From positions 1-58,015 of the forward strand of contig NZ_JAKVTG010000019.1 in the NCBI RefSeq assembly GCF_022489025.1: a DNA stretch of 58,015 bases. Direction: 5' to 3'. Below, piece after piece: positions 43,794 through 52,768 of this stretch. The stretch is from Planococcus halocryophilus. GTDB taxonomy: Bacteria; Bacillota; Bacilli; Bacillales_A; Planococcaceae. Under the pieces are notes generated by a model. The model was not told the DNA's origin and did not search any database. It worked only from the letters and a program-made list of their open reading frames with translations. Every line of letters begins with the position of its first letter. Position 1 is the stretch's first letter. A program made the position numbers and the translations under genes.

Positions 43794-43985
43794 GGTTCGT
43801 TTTCCCCCTTTGATATCATTTTGGTTTTTGCGCAAAATATTCAAAGTTGACTACCACGGGGGAAAGTTAGTCCAAAGAGATCCTAACCCTTTAAGCAGTC
43901 ATGTGAATAAAAAATCTTACGCTCCTAATTCCTAGTTACTTTGATGGAAAGTCAGAAGTGGTAGTCGTTTTTTAACTACGATTCA
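43794..43985 (-). ncRNA. structured 5' leader of speD (candidate riboswitch)
   Basis: A nine-pair closing stem GACTACCAC/GTGGTAGTC (43958-43966 with 43849-43857) encloses about 100 nt. Inside is a hairpin GTTAG/CTAAC (43883-43887 with 43866-43870 on the complementary strand). Between it and the closing stem lies TTTCCCCC (43858-43865), exactly complementary to GGGGGAAA at the ribosome binding site (43801-43808). This layout suggests control of translation by occlusion of the ribosome binding site. I do not recognise it as a known riboswitch class; a SAM- or polyamine-related signal would make sense but is not shown. Confidence 0.55.
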
Positions 43986-43986
43986 T

Positions 43987-44015
43987 AGTATAAAACGTAT
44001 TTATTGTAAATGCAA
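43987..44015 (-). promoter_or_regulatory. sigma-A promoter of speD
   Basis: TTGCAT, 17 bp, TATACT on the minus strand. It places the 5' end a few bases before the leader's closing stem. Confidence 0.72.
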
Positions 44016-44059
44016 TAAATAAATCTTATTATCTCTGAATCCCCCCAAAAAAACCCATA

Positions 44060-44100
44060 AAAAAAACCCTATTTCTCCCTTGAAATATGGAGAAATAGGG
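44060..44100 (-). terminator. terminator of gapB
   Basis: A twelve-pair stem CCCTATTTCTCC/GGAGAAATAGGG with eight T on the minus strand, next to the gapB stop. Confidence 0.9.
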
Positions 44101-44108
44101 TAATTATA

Positions 44109-45128
44109 TTATTTTGATACGAGAATCATGGCATTCGCTACTTTTTTAGTTAAATCGATGACACGTGCAGAATAACCCCATTCATTATCGTACCAAGCCA
44201 ACACTTTTACTTTGCGCTCACCAATTACCATTGTCGATAATCCATCAACTATTGCTGAATTTGAATTGCTGTTAAAATCAACAGAAACTAATGGTTCCAT
44301 TGTGAACTCTAAAATTCCTGCTAAGTCATTTTCTGAAGCTTCTTCAAAAGCGCGATTTACCTCTTCAATTGTAACCGCTGTCTCTAAGTCGACAACTAAA
44401 TCAACTAACGATACATTCGGCGTTGGCACTCTCAATGCCATACCGTGGAGTTTCCCTTGCAATTCTGGTAATACCAATGATAGCGCTTTCGCAGCACCCG
44501 TAGAAGTAGGGATGATCGATTGAGCACAAGCACGAGCACGACGAAGATCTTTGTGCGGATTGTCCAAGTTTTGCTGATCGTTTGTATACGAATGGATTGT
44601 TGTCATCAAGCCGTTTTCAATACCGAATTTGTCATTCAACACTTTTACGACTGGCGCTAAACAGTTTGTTGTACAACTTGCATTTGAGATGACATCATGT
44701 TGTTCAATATCTAATTTGTCATCGTTAACGCCCATAACAATTGTAATGTCTTCTTGTTTACCTGGTGCGGTTAAAATAACTTTTTTAGCTCCTGCTTCTA
44801 AATGTAGAGCCGCTTTTTCACGAGAATTGAACTTTCCAGTCGCTTCAATAACGATGTCAATGCCCATTTCTTTCCATGGAAGATTCAAAGGATCGCGTTC
44901 ACTAACCAATTGAACTCGTTTCCCGTTAACAATTAATGCATCTTCTTCTGAAGATACGTCACCGGAGAAGGTGCCGTGATTTGTGTCATACTTAATCAAA
45001 TGCGCAAGGGTCTCAGCTGGATGTGAGGCATTGACTGCTGTAATTGTGACGTCATCCATCATTATCGCCTGTCTGAAAACCATACGGCCAATACGGCCAA
45101 ACCCGTTAATTGCAATAGAAACTGTCAT
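44109..45128 (-). CDS. gapB: glyceraldehyde-3-phosphate dehydrogenase, gluconeogenic GapB type
   Basis: Works in the gluconeogenic direction, 339 residues. It has the Rossmann start IAINGFGRIGRMVFRQ and the catalytic Cys152 in SNASCTTNCLAP. The stretch AVNASHP at 31-37 lacks the Asp that fixes NAD in glycolytic GapA, so NADP use is expected. GGAGG precedes the ATG. The promoter region has CcpN-like boxes, fitting repression under glycolytic conditions. Confidence 0.95.
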   Translation of the reverse strand: MTVSIAINGFGRIGRMVFRQAIMMDDVTITAVNASHPAETLAHLIKYDTNHGTFSGDVSSEEDALIVNGKRVQLVSERDPLNLPWKEMGIDIVIEATGKFNSREKAALHLEAGAKKVILTAPGKQEDITIVMGVNDDKLDIEQHDVISNASCTTNCLAPVVKVLNDKFGIENGLMTTIHSYTNDQQNLDNPHKDLRRARACAQSIIPTSTGAAKALSLVLPELQGKLHGMALRVPTPNVSLVDLVVDLETAVTIEEVNRAFEEASENDLAGILEFTMEPLVSVDFNSNSNSAIVDGLSTMVIGERKVKVLAWYDNEWGYSARVIDLTKKVANAMILVSK

Positions 45129-45150
45129 GTAGGAATCCTCCGTTTGTAAT

Positions 45151-45193
45151 TAAGTTATACTTATGTTTTTAATTTCTAATATAGTATAACACA
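45151..45193. promoter_or_regulatory. CcpN-like boxes in the gapB promoter
   Basis: TGTGTTATACT (minus, 45183-45193) matches TRTGHYATAYW fully and overlaps the -10 TATACT; TAAGTTATACT (plus, 45151-45161) matches ten of eleven. B. subtilis CcpN represses gapB through two such sites. Whether a ccpN gene exists in this organism cannot be seen here. Confidence 0.6.
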
Positions 45194-45228
45194 ATTGCTT
45201 ATTTAGAGAACCTTAAAAAGCATATCTT

Positions 45229-45834
45229 TTATTCTTTTTCAGAAACAGCTTGCCAATTTACTAAAATCCGACTTAATTGTTGTTTCGTTTCTTCAAGAGT
45301 CCCATTGTTGTAAATAACCGCATCTGCTCCATCTTCTTTCACAGACATTGGTAACTGAGAATTAATGCGTACTCGTGCTTCTTTTTCCGTAAAGCCATTT
45401 CTTTCCACTAGTCGTTTATATTGATTTTCTTCAGTAACGCTAACGACTAAAATTTTATCTACTATATATTGCAGCCGACTTTCGAATAATAATGGGATGT
45501 CCATAATGATGGTTTTAAATCCTTGCTCAAGCAACTCATAGCGCTGCTTGAGCATTTCTTGTCGAATTGCTGGATGAATAATATTATTTAAGGTTTTACG
45601 ACTTACCGGATCATTAAAAATGATTTCCCCTACTTTTGCGCGATTCATGGTGCCATCCGAACTAATAACTTCAGGTCCAAACGCTTGCCTAATTTGCTCA
45701 AGCGTTTCAGAACCTGGTTCTACAACTAGCCTTGCCACCAAATCGGCATCAATAATCGGATAACCTTGGTTTTTTAACATTTCGGATACTGTACTTTTTC
45801 CACTGGCAATACTGCCTGTCAATCCAATAATCAT
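45229..45834 (-). CDS. coaE: dephospho-CoA kinase
   Basis: Last step of coenzyme A synthesis: phosphorylation of dephospho-CoA. The 201-residue P-loop protein begins MIIGLTGSIASGKSTVSEML and has YPIIDADLVARLVVEPG and DIPLLFESRL. Third gene of polA-mutM-coaE, nine bases after mutM. Confidence 0.96.
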   Translation of the reverse strand: MIIGLTGSIASGKSTVSEMLKNQGYPIIDADLVARLVVEPGSETLEQIRQAFGPEVISSDGTMNRAKVGEIIFNDPVSRKTLNNIIHPAIRQEMLKQRYELLEQGFKTIIMDIPLLFESRLQYIVDKILVVSVTEENQYKRLVERNGFTEKEARVRINSQLPMSVKEDGADAVIYNNGTLEETKQQLSRILVNWQAVSEKE

Positions 45835-45843
45835 TGTTGGTCC

Positions 45844-46713
45844 TCATTTCTGACATGTCGGGCAATACACGGAAGCCCGACCGCCAATTTTCAAGGTCTT
45901 GGTCTCTGTGCCACAATCTGCACATTGTTTTTTTCCGTACATACCAAAACGATTTTGCATGCTACCTGATTCACCGTTAATATCACGGTAATCTGAAATT
46001 GTACTGCCACCTGCTCTAATGCTTTCTTGCAAAATGGCAACTATCGATTCGAAAAGTTCTACTTTTCGCTTCCGGCTAATGCGACTAGCTGCACGTTTCG
46101 GGTGAATCTTCATTTTAAACAGGGCTTCTGTTGCGTATATATTGCCACAGCCAGAAATAATTTGTCCGTCCATAATAATTTCCTTGATCGCCTTATTTTT
46201 GTATTTCGGACTTTCAGCCAGTGCAAGAAAATGCTCAAGTGCACCTTCGTGAAAGGGTTCTGGAGCCATCAACAATAAAGGCGGAAAATCTCCTTCTTGT
46301 TGCAATACGCGCATTTCTCCGAAACGACGAATATCTGAAAACGCTAACAAATTGCCGTCGCTTAATGTGAACACAATATGGACATGGCGTCGAAACTTAT
46401 CTTCAGGAATCGACTGGAGCTGGTCGACATAAAACCAAGCTCCGGACATCCCTAAATGATTAACTAACAAAAATTCATTGTCTTTTCGCAATGTGAAATA
46501 GATATATTTGCTGCGACGTTCGACTTGAACGATTTGTGCTCCGGTTAATCTTTCGATAAAACCGTCAGCTTCTATTCGCTTAATAATGGCTTCCTTACCA
46601 TTTTCTTTTGATAAGCGGATGACGTCCGACACCGCTACTGCCTCAATTTTTTTGCCAATCGAAACGGGGCGGATTTGCCGAACAACTCCTTCGACTTCTG
46701 GAAGTTCAGGCAT
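45844..46713 (-). CDS. mutM: formamidopyrimidine-DNA glycosylase
   Basis: Excises 8-oxoguanine and FaPy lesions, then cleaves the strand. The mature N-terminal Pro2 and Glu3 (MPELPEVEGVVRQI), the catalytic Lys region LVNHLGMSG, the helix-two-turn-helix (SGCGNIYATEALF) and the C-terminal zinc finger CADC...CPTC are all present in 289 residues. GGAGG precedes the ATG; it follows polA by 15 bases, forming a repair operon. Confidence 0.97.
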   Translation of the reverse strand: MPELPEVEGVVRQIRPVSIGKKIEAVAVSDVIRLSKENGKEAIIKRIEADGFIERLTGAQIVQVERRSKYIYFTLRKDNEFLLVNHLGMSGAWFYVDQLQSIPEDKFRRHVHIVFTLSDGNLLAFSDIRRFGEMRVLQQEGDFPPLLLMAPEPFHEGALEHFLALAESPKYKNKAIKEIIMDGQIISGCGNIYATEALFKMKIHPKRAASRISRKRKVELFESIVAILQESIRAGGSTISDYRDINGESGSMQNRFGMYGKKQCADCGTETKTLKIGGRASVYCPTCQK

Positions 46714-46728
46714 ATCAATGCCCTCCTA

Positions 46729-49347
46729 TCATTTAGTATCGTACCAAGTTGAACCGTGAGCGATATCCACTTTTAAGGGAACATTCAACTTCACTGCATT
46801 TTCCATAACTTGTGGTACTAATTTCATCAATTGATCTAACTCTTCAGGTGGCGCTTCAAAAATCAACTCATCGTGAACTTGTAAAAGCATGCGAGCTTGC
46901 AATCCTTCACGCTCTAACGCTGCATCCATATCAATCATGGCTTTTTTGATAATATCTGCCGCACTGCCTTGAATTGGTGTATTCATCGCCGTGCGTTCTG
47001 CAAAGCTTCTTAAATTAAAGTTTGAACTTGTGATGTCTGGTAAATAACGGCGACGATTCATCAAAGTTGTAACAAAGCCGTCTCGCTTGGCATCAGACAC
47101 AATGTTCGTCATATAACTTTTGACGCCTGGGAAGCTAGTAAAATAACGCTCAATAAAATCAGCCGCTTCTTTACGCGGAATATTTAAATTTTGAGACAAG
47201 CCATAATCACTAATCCCATAAACAATTCCGAAGTTAACCGCTTTAGCCGCTCGGCGCATGTCACTCGTTACTTCTTCTTCAGCTACGTGGAAAACATCGC
47301 TCGCTGTTGTCGTGTGAATATCACGGTCGTCTTTAAAAGCTTGTACTAATCGTTCATCTTCAGACATATCGGCGAGCACACGCAATTCAATTTGAGAATA
47401 ATCTGCCGCTACCATGACCCAACCCGGCTCTGACGGCACGAAAGCTTTACGAATTTTGCGTCCTTCTTCAAGACGAACTGGAATGTTTTGCAAGTTAGGG
47501 TTGATTGAACTTAATCGTCCAGTTGTCGTGAGTGCTTGTTGGAAACGCGTATGAATTTTTCCATCTTCATGAATTTCTTTTAATAAACCTTCAATATAAG
47601 TAGACAATAGTTTTCCTAATTGGCGATACATCAAAATATGAGAAATAATTTCGTGTTGACCTTCTAATTTTTCTAGAACATCCGCTGCTGTCGAATAGCC
47701 GGTTTTTATTTTCTTTAAAGGCGGCAATCCCAGTTTTTCAAATAAAATAACACCTAACTGTTTTGGAGAATTAATATTAAATTCTTGCCCCGCTAGTCCA
47801 TGAATATCTGACTCGATTTTCTCTAGTTTATGAGACAACTCTTTGCCCATGTCGACTAATTGCTCGCGGTTTACCATTACACCAAGAGATTCCATTTGCC
47901 CTAAAACTGTGGCGAGTGGTAATTCTAATTTATCATACAAATCAAATTGCTCGTTTTCTTCGAGTTTTTCCATAATGAGTGGACGAACTTTCCAAATGGT
48001 GCGGGCTTTTCTAGCAATATGCTCATGTAAAATAGCGTCTTCTGGAACTTTCTTTTTAGCTCCTTTGCCGTAAACTTGTTCATTCGTCGAAACGTCGTTA
48101 TGACCATATTCTTGAACAATGCTCGCCATATCGGTATACGTTAAAGATGGATTGACGATATAAGCTCCTAACATTAAATCGAAATCCACGCCTTTTAGTT
48201 CAATACCAAAGCGTAAAAATGCTGCCGTTGCTGCTTTAGAATCTGCCATGAATTTTTTCTTTGATGGATCTTTAAACCATGCACGAAAATCTTCTGACTG
48301 CTCAACAACGTCCATCGGAATAACGTAAGTATCCGTTTCAGTCGCGAGTGAAACCCCCAGCAAATCACAACTATGATAATGATCATCGTAAAGTTCAAGA
48401 TGAACTGCCATTTCATCTTTTAATATAGATGAATCGATTGTTGTCAGTAATTCAAATTTCAACTCTTCTTTTACCGTTTCTTCTGCTGTGTATTCCATTT
48501 TTTCTAGTAAAGATTTAAACGCTAGTTCTTTCCATACTTTAACCAACTCGTCTTGGTCCGGTCCGGAATAGCTCAATTCATCGATTTGAATTTCAATCGG
48601 TGCTTGTCGTTCAATTGTTGCTAATTGCTTGCTAATATAAGCAAGGTCTTCATTGGCAATTAGTTTTTCCTTCATCTTTCCTTTTTGTTGCTCGATAGCT
48701 TCATATACACCTTCGACTGAACCGTGAGCCGCCAATAATTTCAGCGCTGTCTTCTCTCCAACACCTGGTACACCTGGAATATTATCCGAAGCATCGCCCA
48801 TAAGACCTTTCATATCGATAATTTGAAGAGGCGTTAAACCATACTTTTCTTTAATATGCTCTACTGTATATTTTTCGATATCCGTTATGCCTTTTCGCGT
48901 AATGTAAACCGTCGTTGTGGGTGAAGCCAATTGCGTTAAATCTTTATCTCCAGAAATAACGATAACTTCGTCACCTTTTCGCTCAGCTTCTAAACTTAAA
49001 GTGCCAATAATGTCGTCTGCTTCGTAGTTTTCCAATTCGTAGCGTTTGATCCCATAAGCATCGATCAATTTGCGAAGGTAAGGAAATTGCTCCGATAACT
49101 CAGGCGGAGTTTTTTGTCTTCCACCTTTGTATTCACTAAACGTTTTATGGCGGAATGTCGTTTTTCCCGCATCAAAAGCCACAATCATATGTGTAGGTTG
49201 TTCTTCATCGAGTATTTTTTGAAGCATCATGGTAAATCCGTATACAGCATTCGTATGAATGCCATTTTCATTGGTTAATAGCGGTAAAGCGAAAAATGCG
49301 CGATACGCCAAACTATTCCCATCTAATAAAAGTATTTTCTTTGCCAC
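46729..49347 (-). CDS. polA: DNA polymerase I
   Basis: Repair and Okazaki-fragment polymerase, 872 residues from the GTG at 49347 (AAGGGG eight bases upstream; longer frames overlap the upstream terminator). The 5' nuclease domain (residues 1-290) contains MIVAFDAGKTTFRHK and NYEADDIIGTL. The middle 3'-5' exonuclease-like domain lacks the catalytic acidic residues (VHLELYDD where DxE is expected), so no proofreading is expected, as in Geobacillus Pol I. The polymerase has VAADYSQIELRVLADMS, RRAAKAVNFGIVYGIS and LLQVHDELIFEAP. Confidence 0.97.
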   Translation of the reverse strand: MAKKILLLDGNSLAYRAFFALPLLTNENGIHTNAVYGFTMMLQKILDEEQPTHMIVAFDAGKTTFRHKTFSEYKGGRQKTPPELSEQFPYLRKLIDAYGIKRYELENYEADDIIGTLSLEAERKGDEVIVISGDKDLTQLASPTTTVYITRKGITDIEKYTVEHIKEKYGLTPLQIIDMKGLMGDASDNIPGVPGVGEKTALKLLAAHGSVEGVYEAIEQQKGKMKEKLIANEDLAYISKQLATIERQAPIEIQIDELSYSGPDQDELVKVWKELAFKSLLEKMEYTAEETVKEELKFELLTTIDSSILKDEMAVHLELYDDHYHSCDLLGVSLATETDTYVIPMDVVEQSEDFRAWFKDPSKKKFMADSKAATAAFLRFGIELKGVDFDLMLGAYIVNPSLTYTDMASIVQEYGHNDVSTNEQVYGKGAKKKVPEDAILHEHIARKARTIWKVRPLIMEKLEENEQFDLYDKLELPLATVLGQMESLGVMVNREQLVDMGKELSHKLEKIESDIHGLAGQEFNINSPKQLGVILFEKLGLPPLKKIKTGYSTAADVLEKLEGQHEIISHILMYRQLGKLLSTYIEGLLKEIHEDGKIHTRFQQALTTTGRLSSINPNLQNIPVRLEEGRKIRKAFVPSEPGWVMVAADYSQIELRVLADMSEDERLVQAFKDDRDIHTTTASDVFHVAEEEVTSDMRRAAKAVNFGIVYGISDYGLSQNLNIPRKEAADFIERYFTSFPGVKSYMTNIVSDAKRDGFVTTLMNRRRYLPDITSSNFNLRSFAERTAMNTPIQGSAADIIKKAMIDMDAALEREGLQARMLLQVHDELIFEAPPEELDQLMKLVPQVMENAVKLNVPLKVDIAHGSTWYDTK

Positions 49348-49365
49348 AAAAATTACCCCTTCCAT

Positions 49366-49423
49366 AAAAAAGCCGTCATTCCCTTTATTTTACCACGCGG
49401 GCAAATAGAAGAGAAATGACGGC
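49366..49423 (-). terminator. terminator of hflKC
   Basis: The stem GGCCGTCATTTC/GAATGACGGCT with a long loop and six T ends right before the polA ribosome binding site. Confidence 0.8.
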
Positions 49424-49429
49424 CTTAGC

Positions 49430-50401
49430 CTAATTGAAATTACCTGACAAGATATCTGCATACGGTGAATCTGATGGCAAAATAATAACCGTGTCATCAC
49501 CAATGGTTTTCTTATAAGATTCTAGTGAACGGTACAATTCGTAAAACTCTGGGTCTTTTGAAAATGATTCGTTGTAAATTTTAGCAGCTTGGGATTCTCC
49601 TTCTGCTTGGATCAATGCAGCTTCTTTACGAGCAGTCGCAATGACTTCTTGCGCTTCTCGGTCTGCTTGTGCTTCCATTTCGCGTTTTTTCGCGTCTCCT
49701 TGAGACAAATATTCTTGAGCCGTAGACTCACGTTCTGAAATCATTCGTGTATATACAGACTGTTCGTTTTCCTCTGGTAAATCCGTTCGTTTAATGCGAA
49801 CATCCATAACTTGAATTCCATATTTATCTTTGTCGAGCAGCTCGTTCACTTTCGCTGTTACAGCATCATTTATGCTACCTCGAGATGAGTTTTCATCGTT
49901 AATGATTTCATCGTAATTTAATTGCCCAAGTTCTGTCCGGACAACCGAATAGATAAATTCTTCCATTCGAGATTCTGCATTGACGATCGTTCCCGCATTT
50001 GAAATCAATTCAAGGGGATTGACTACATGCCAAACGGCATAATTATCAATAATGATCCTCTTTTTATCTTTTGTATTGATTTCGGCTTCAGACACATCAT
50101 ACGTCATTTGATATTTTGGCAATGTCGTGACGCTTTGAATAAATGGAATTTTCATTTGAAGGCCTGGATCTTCTTGAATTTTCACCACTTCACCAAATTG
50201 ACGAACCACCCGGTACTCGCTTTCTTTCACAACATAAACATTTGTCAGCAAAATTAGTAAAAGAACAAATGCGACAACTAAACCAACAATCAATTTCCAA
50301 TATTTTTTAAAATCAATTGGATCTCTCGGTTCTCTAGTCTTTTTTGGTCGTTGGTAAGGATTGAATTTTTTTACTTCACCTAAAGGTTTGTTGGGTTCCA
50401 T
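49430..50401 (-). CDS. hflC: HflC-like SPFH protein (FtsH modulator)
   Basis: A membrane-anchored SPFH/band 7 protein, 323 residues, with a long basic N-terminal cytoplasmic stretch, one membrane helix (about 34-55), the SPFH domain (VVRQFGEVVKI to YGIQVMDVRIKR) and a coiled coil with the HflC stretch ERESTAQEYLSQGDAKKREM. It starts on the last base of the hflK stop (TAATG). HflK and HflC form a large cage that regulates FtsH in E. coli. The pair is not present at this locus in B. subtilis. Confidence 0.88.
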   Translation of the reverse strand: MEPNKPLGEVKKFNPYQRPKKTREPRDPIDFKKYWKLIVGLVVAFVLLLILLTNVYVVKESEYRVVRQFGEVVKIQEDPGLQMKIPFIQSVTTLPKYQMTYDVSEAEINTKDKKRIIIDNYAVWHVVNPLELISNAGTIVNAESRMEEFIYSVVRTELGQLNYDEIINDENSSRGSINDAVTAKVNELLDKDKYGIQVMDVRIKRTDLPEENEQSVYTRMISERESTAQEYLSQGDAKKREMEAQADREAQEVIATARKEAALIQAEGESQAAKIYNESFSKDPEFYELYRSLESYKKTIGDDTVIILPSDSPYADILSGNFN

Positions 50402-51366
50402 TAGTTGCCACTCCCTTCTGTGCTCTCAGTTGCTGGTGGAATCGTTGTTTGCAAGCCTTCTAGTGGTAAATACTTCATCGTGCCACCTTCATCGTTCATA
50501 ATATATAATTTGGCATTTGGTAACACAGTTTCTAACGTTTCCATAATAATTCGCTGTTTTGTAACTTCCGGGTTGCTTTCATATTCTTTGTACAGTTTAT
50601 CAAATAACGCGACATCCCCCGTTGCCTGTTGAACGCGTGTCACTTTTTGTCCTTCAGCTCGGGAATTGATAGCTGCTTTTTCACCTAACGCTTCATTGCG
50701 TTTTTGATTTTCGTATTTCTTGGCTTCGTTAATTTTTGTATTCATCGTTTCACGAGCATCTGTGACGTTCGTGAATGCTGCGCGTACTTCTTCGTTCGGA
50801 AGCTCGACATCTTGTAGTTTTACAGCTAAAACTGTAATCCCAATATCGTATTTTTCAATTAAAGAAGCAAGCAAGTCGCGTGTTTCGGCTTCGATTTCTG
50901 CTTTTCCGGACGTCAATGCATCATCAATCAATGAATTACCGATGATTGAGCGAATCGAAGCTGAAGTGGCATCGTGTAAAATATCTTGCGGTGCCTCTGC
51001 ATTAAATAAGTATTTTTTAGGGTCAGTGATTTTCCATTGAACGACGAGATCAGTCAAAACGATGTTTTCGTCTCCGGTAATCATTTTTGTTTCTTTGTCG
51101 AATGCGACAATTTCACCTTCTGCGTTTTGGTTGTAGCCGAATTGCAGACTATAAGTTTCTTTTGATAAAATTTCTGCTTTTTGAATTGGCCACGGCATCT
51201 TAAAATGTAATCCTGCTTCAGTAATCGTTTCATTCGCTACACCAAACGTGATGATGACCGCCTGTTCAGATTCATCTACTGTATACCAAGAAGTAAAAAC
51301 TGCAATGAGCAGCAGTATTCCCGCAATAGATAAACCGATCACTGCCAGCAATTTTTTTGTTGTCAT
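50401..51366 (-). CDS. hflK: HflK-like SPFH protein (FtsH modulator)
   Basis: The upstream partner of hflC, 321 residues, with an N-terminal membrane helix (about 7-27) and SPFH domain (DESEQAVIITFGVANETITEAGLHFKMP, then TDLVVQWKITDPKKYLFNAE). It has a coiled-coil tail and the HflK-type end MKYLPL. The Gly/Asn/Gln-rich N-terminus of proteobacterial HflK is absent. AGGGGG precedes the ATG. Assignment as K versus C follows gene order and the tail sequences. Confidence 0.86.
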   Translation of the reverse strand: MTTKKLLAVIGLSIAGILLLIAVFTSWYTVDESEQAVIITFGVANETITEAGLHFKMPWPIQKAEILSKETYSLQFGYNQNAEGEIVAFDKETKMITGDENIVLTDLVVQWKITDPKKYLFNAEAPQDILHDATSASIRSIIGNSLIDDALTSGKAEIEAETRDLLASLIEKYDIGITVLAVKLQDVELPNEEVRAAFTNVTDARETMNTKINEAKKYENQKRNEALGEKAAINSRAEGQKVTRVQQATGDVALFDKLYKEYESNPEVTKQRIIMETLETVLPNAKLYIMNDEGGTMKYLPLEGLQTTIPPATESTEGSGN

Positions 51367-51432
51367 GATGGGTCCCCCTTTTAGTTGTTATCTGTAATAC
51401 GGAATAATAGTGAAATAGTTTCATAAAACAAG

Positions 51433-51462
51433 AAAAAGAGTCCCGGGGAAGGGACTCTTTTT
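51433..51462. terminator. terminator of the ATP-grasp gene
   Basis: A perfect AAAAAGAGTCCC/GGGACTCTTTTT stem lies 75 bp past the stop and is likely bidirectional. Confidence 0.9.
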
Positions 51463-51536
51463 AAATCATGCGGTTGAAGGGGGTTCTATTTAACTTTAAC
51501 ACCCAAGTATGAAGCTAGTGTTAAGCTTCTGTAAAT

Positions 51537-52754
51537 TCACCATTGATTATTTTTATACTTCTTATAATAGTTAAATTGGCGCGCCAATAAATATAGTTTG
51601 CGTTTTAAATGCTTATCTTTTTTATAAAATAACGGATTGCCATATTGCCCTTTTTTGATAAGACGTTTAATATCTTTGAGCACGGCTTTATTATGAACAA
51701 AATTGCGCAAAACAGCTTTTGGAACGACAGTGAACAAAAAGTCCTCATTTAAATATGTCACAGGCTTTTCTGTTTGATAGATTAAATCATCCACAAAATA
51801 CTCTGCCATGTTGTGACCAAGAGCCGTTACGTAATAACTTGAACGACCTTGACGAATGTTCACTTCAAATACTTTGAACTTTTTATCTCGTGCATCGTAT
51901 TTCAAATCGAAGTTTGCGAATCCTTGATAACCAACAGCTTCAAGGAAGTTTTGCAATTTGACCATCATGTCTTTATCAAAGCGTGTGATCAATGCCGTAT
52001 AGTTTCCGATTGCCGTCACCGTATGTTCTTGCAAAACAACTTGGGCAAAAGTCACTAATTGCGTTTTCCCTTTAGAGTTCGCATAGATAACTGAATCCCA
52101 CATAAACGTATCGTCTCCAGGAATATAATCTTGGATGATCAATTCATCGCGGTAGCCACCTGCTTTGATTTGTTGAATTACTTCATGCAATTCTTTCGGA
52201 CTTTCAACTTTATACACTTTTTGTTGGCCATCAAATTTGTTTCTGCTGTACTCAATACCATTACTCGGTTTAATGATCACTGGGAACATCATTTCTTCTT
52301 CAAACGGTTCTTTTGAATTGCAGTCATAAAAGAAGGTTGTCGGTGTATCAATACCGTGAACTTTACAAAGCTCATAAAAATTAGCTTTGACTTGCAGCTG
52401 ATTCATCAAATCTTCGTTAATATAATTAAACACATAATGCTCACGTAAAACTCTTGCATTTTCAATAATTAAGCGAACATAAAGATCATTCGTCCCAATA
52501 AGTAAAAGTGTTTTTCCAGGAGCTCTGTATTTATCTGCGATATCCATTAAGATATTCGCAAATTGAGCATCGTCAGCCAAACTTGAACGCAATTCAATCG
52601 TTTCGGTAATGGTGCTTAATGACGTAAATGATAAAGGTTCTTTTCCGACTAAAATCGGCTTAATGCCATATGCTTCGTGAAATGAAATAGCCATATTGTA
52701 TGCATTCATATCTGTGCCGACAATAATCGGTAAAAATGGGTGTTTAGTTTCCAT
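51537..52754 (-). CDS. ATP-grasp carboxylate-amine ligase, D-aspartate ligase-like
   Basis: A 405-residue ATP-grasp enzyme. Segments MNAYNMAISFHEAYGIKP near 16, IIQDYIPGDDTFMWDS near 207, GFANFDLKYDARD near 277 and VFEVNIRQGRSSYYVTALG near 298 resemble what I recall of the D-aspartate ligase of Enterococcus faecium, which attaches D-Asp to the stem-peptide lysine. Planococcaceae commonly have A4-alpha walls with D-Glu or D-Asp bridges, which fits. Metal-binding residues (FEVN) are intact. The gene stands alone between hflK and phoR with its own terminator. Substrate is an inference. Confidence 0.7.
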   Translation of the reverse strand: METKHPFLPIIVGTDMNAYNMAISFHEAYGIKPILVGKEPLSFTSLSTITETIELRSSLADDAQFANILMDIADKYRAPGKTLLLIGTNDLYVRLIIENARVLREHYVFNYINEDLMNQLQVKANFYELCKVHGIDTPTTFFYDCNSKEPFEEEMMFPVIIKPSNGIEYSRNKFDGQQKVYKVESPKELHEVIQQIKAGGYRDELIIQDYIPGDDTFMWDSVIYANSKGKTQLVTFAQVVLQEHTVTAIGNYTALITRFDKDMMVKLQNFLEAVGYQGFANFDLKYDARDKKFKVFEVNIRQGRSSYYVTALGHNMAEYFVDDLIYQTEKPVTYLNEDFLFTVVPKAVLRNFVHNKAVLKDIKRLIKKGQYGNPLFYKKDKHLKRKLYLLARQFNYYKKYKNNQW

Positions 52755-52768
52755 GCTTTCCTCCTAGA

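Noticed and set aside
43822..43838. TTTTGCGCAAAA palindrome in the speD leader as a relative of the 21-bp array core
   Set aside because: A single occurrence without phased neighbours; short palindromes of this kind arise by chance.
46729..49347. DNA polymerase I with proofreading exonuclease
   Set aside because: The exonuclease-like domain lacks the acidic metal ligands (LEL in place of DxE), so proofreading is unlikely.
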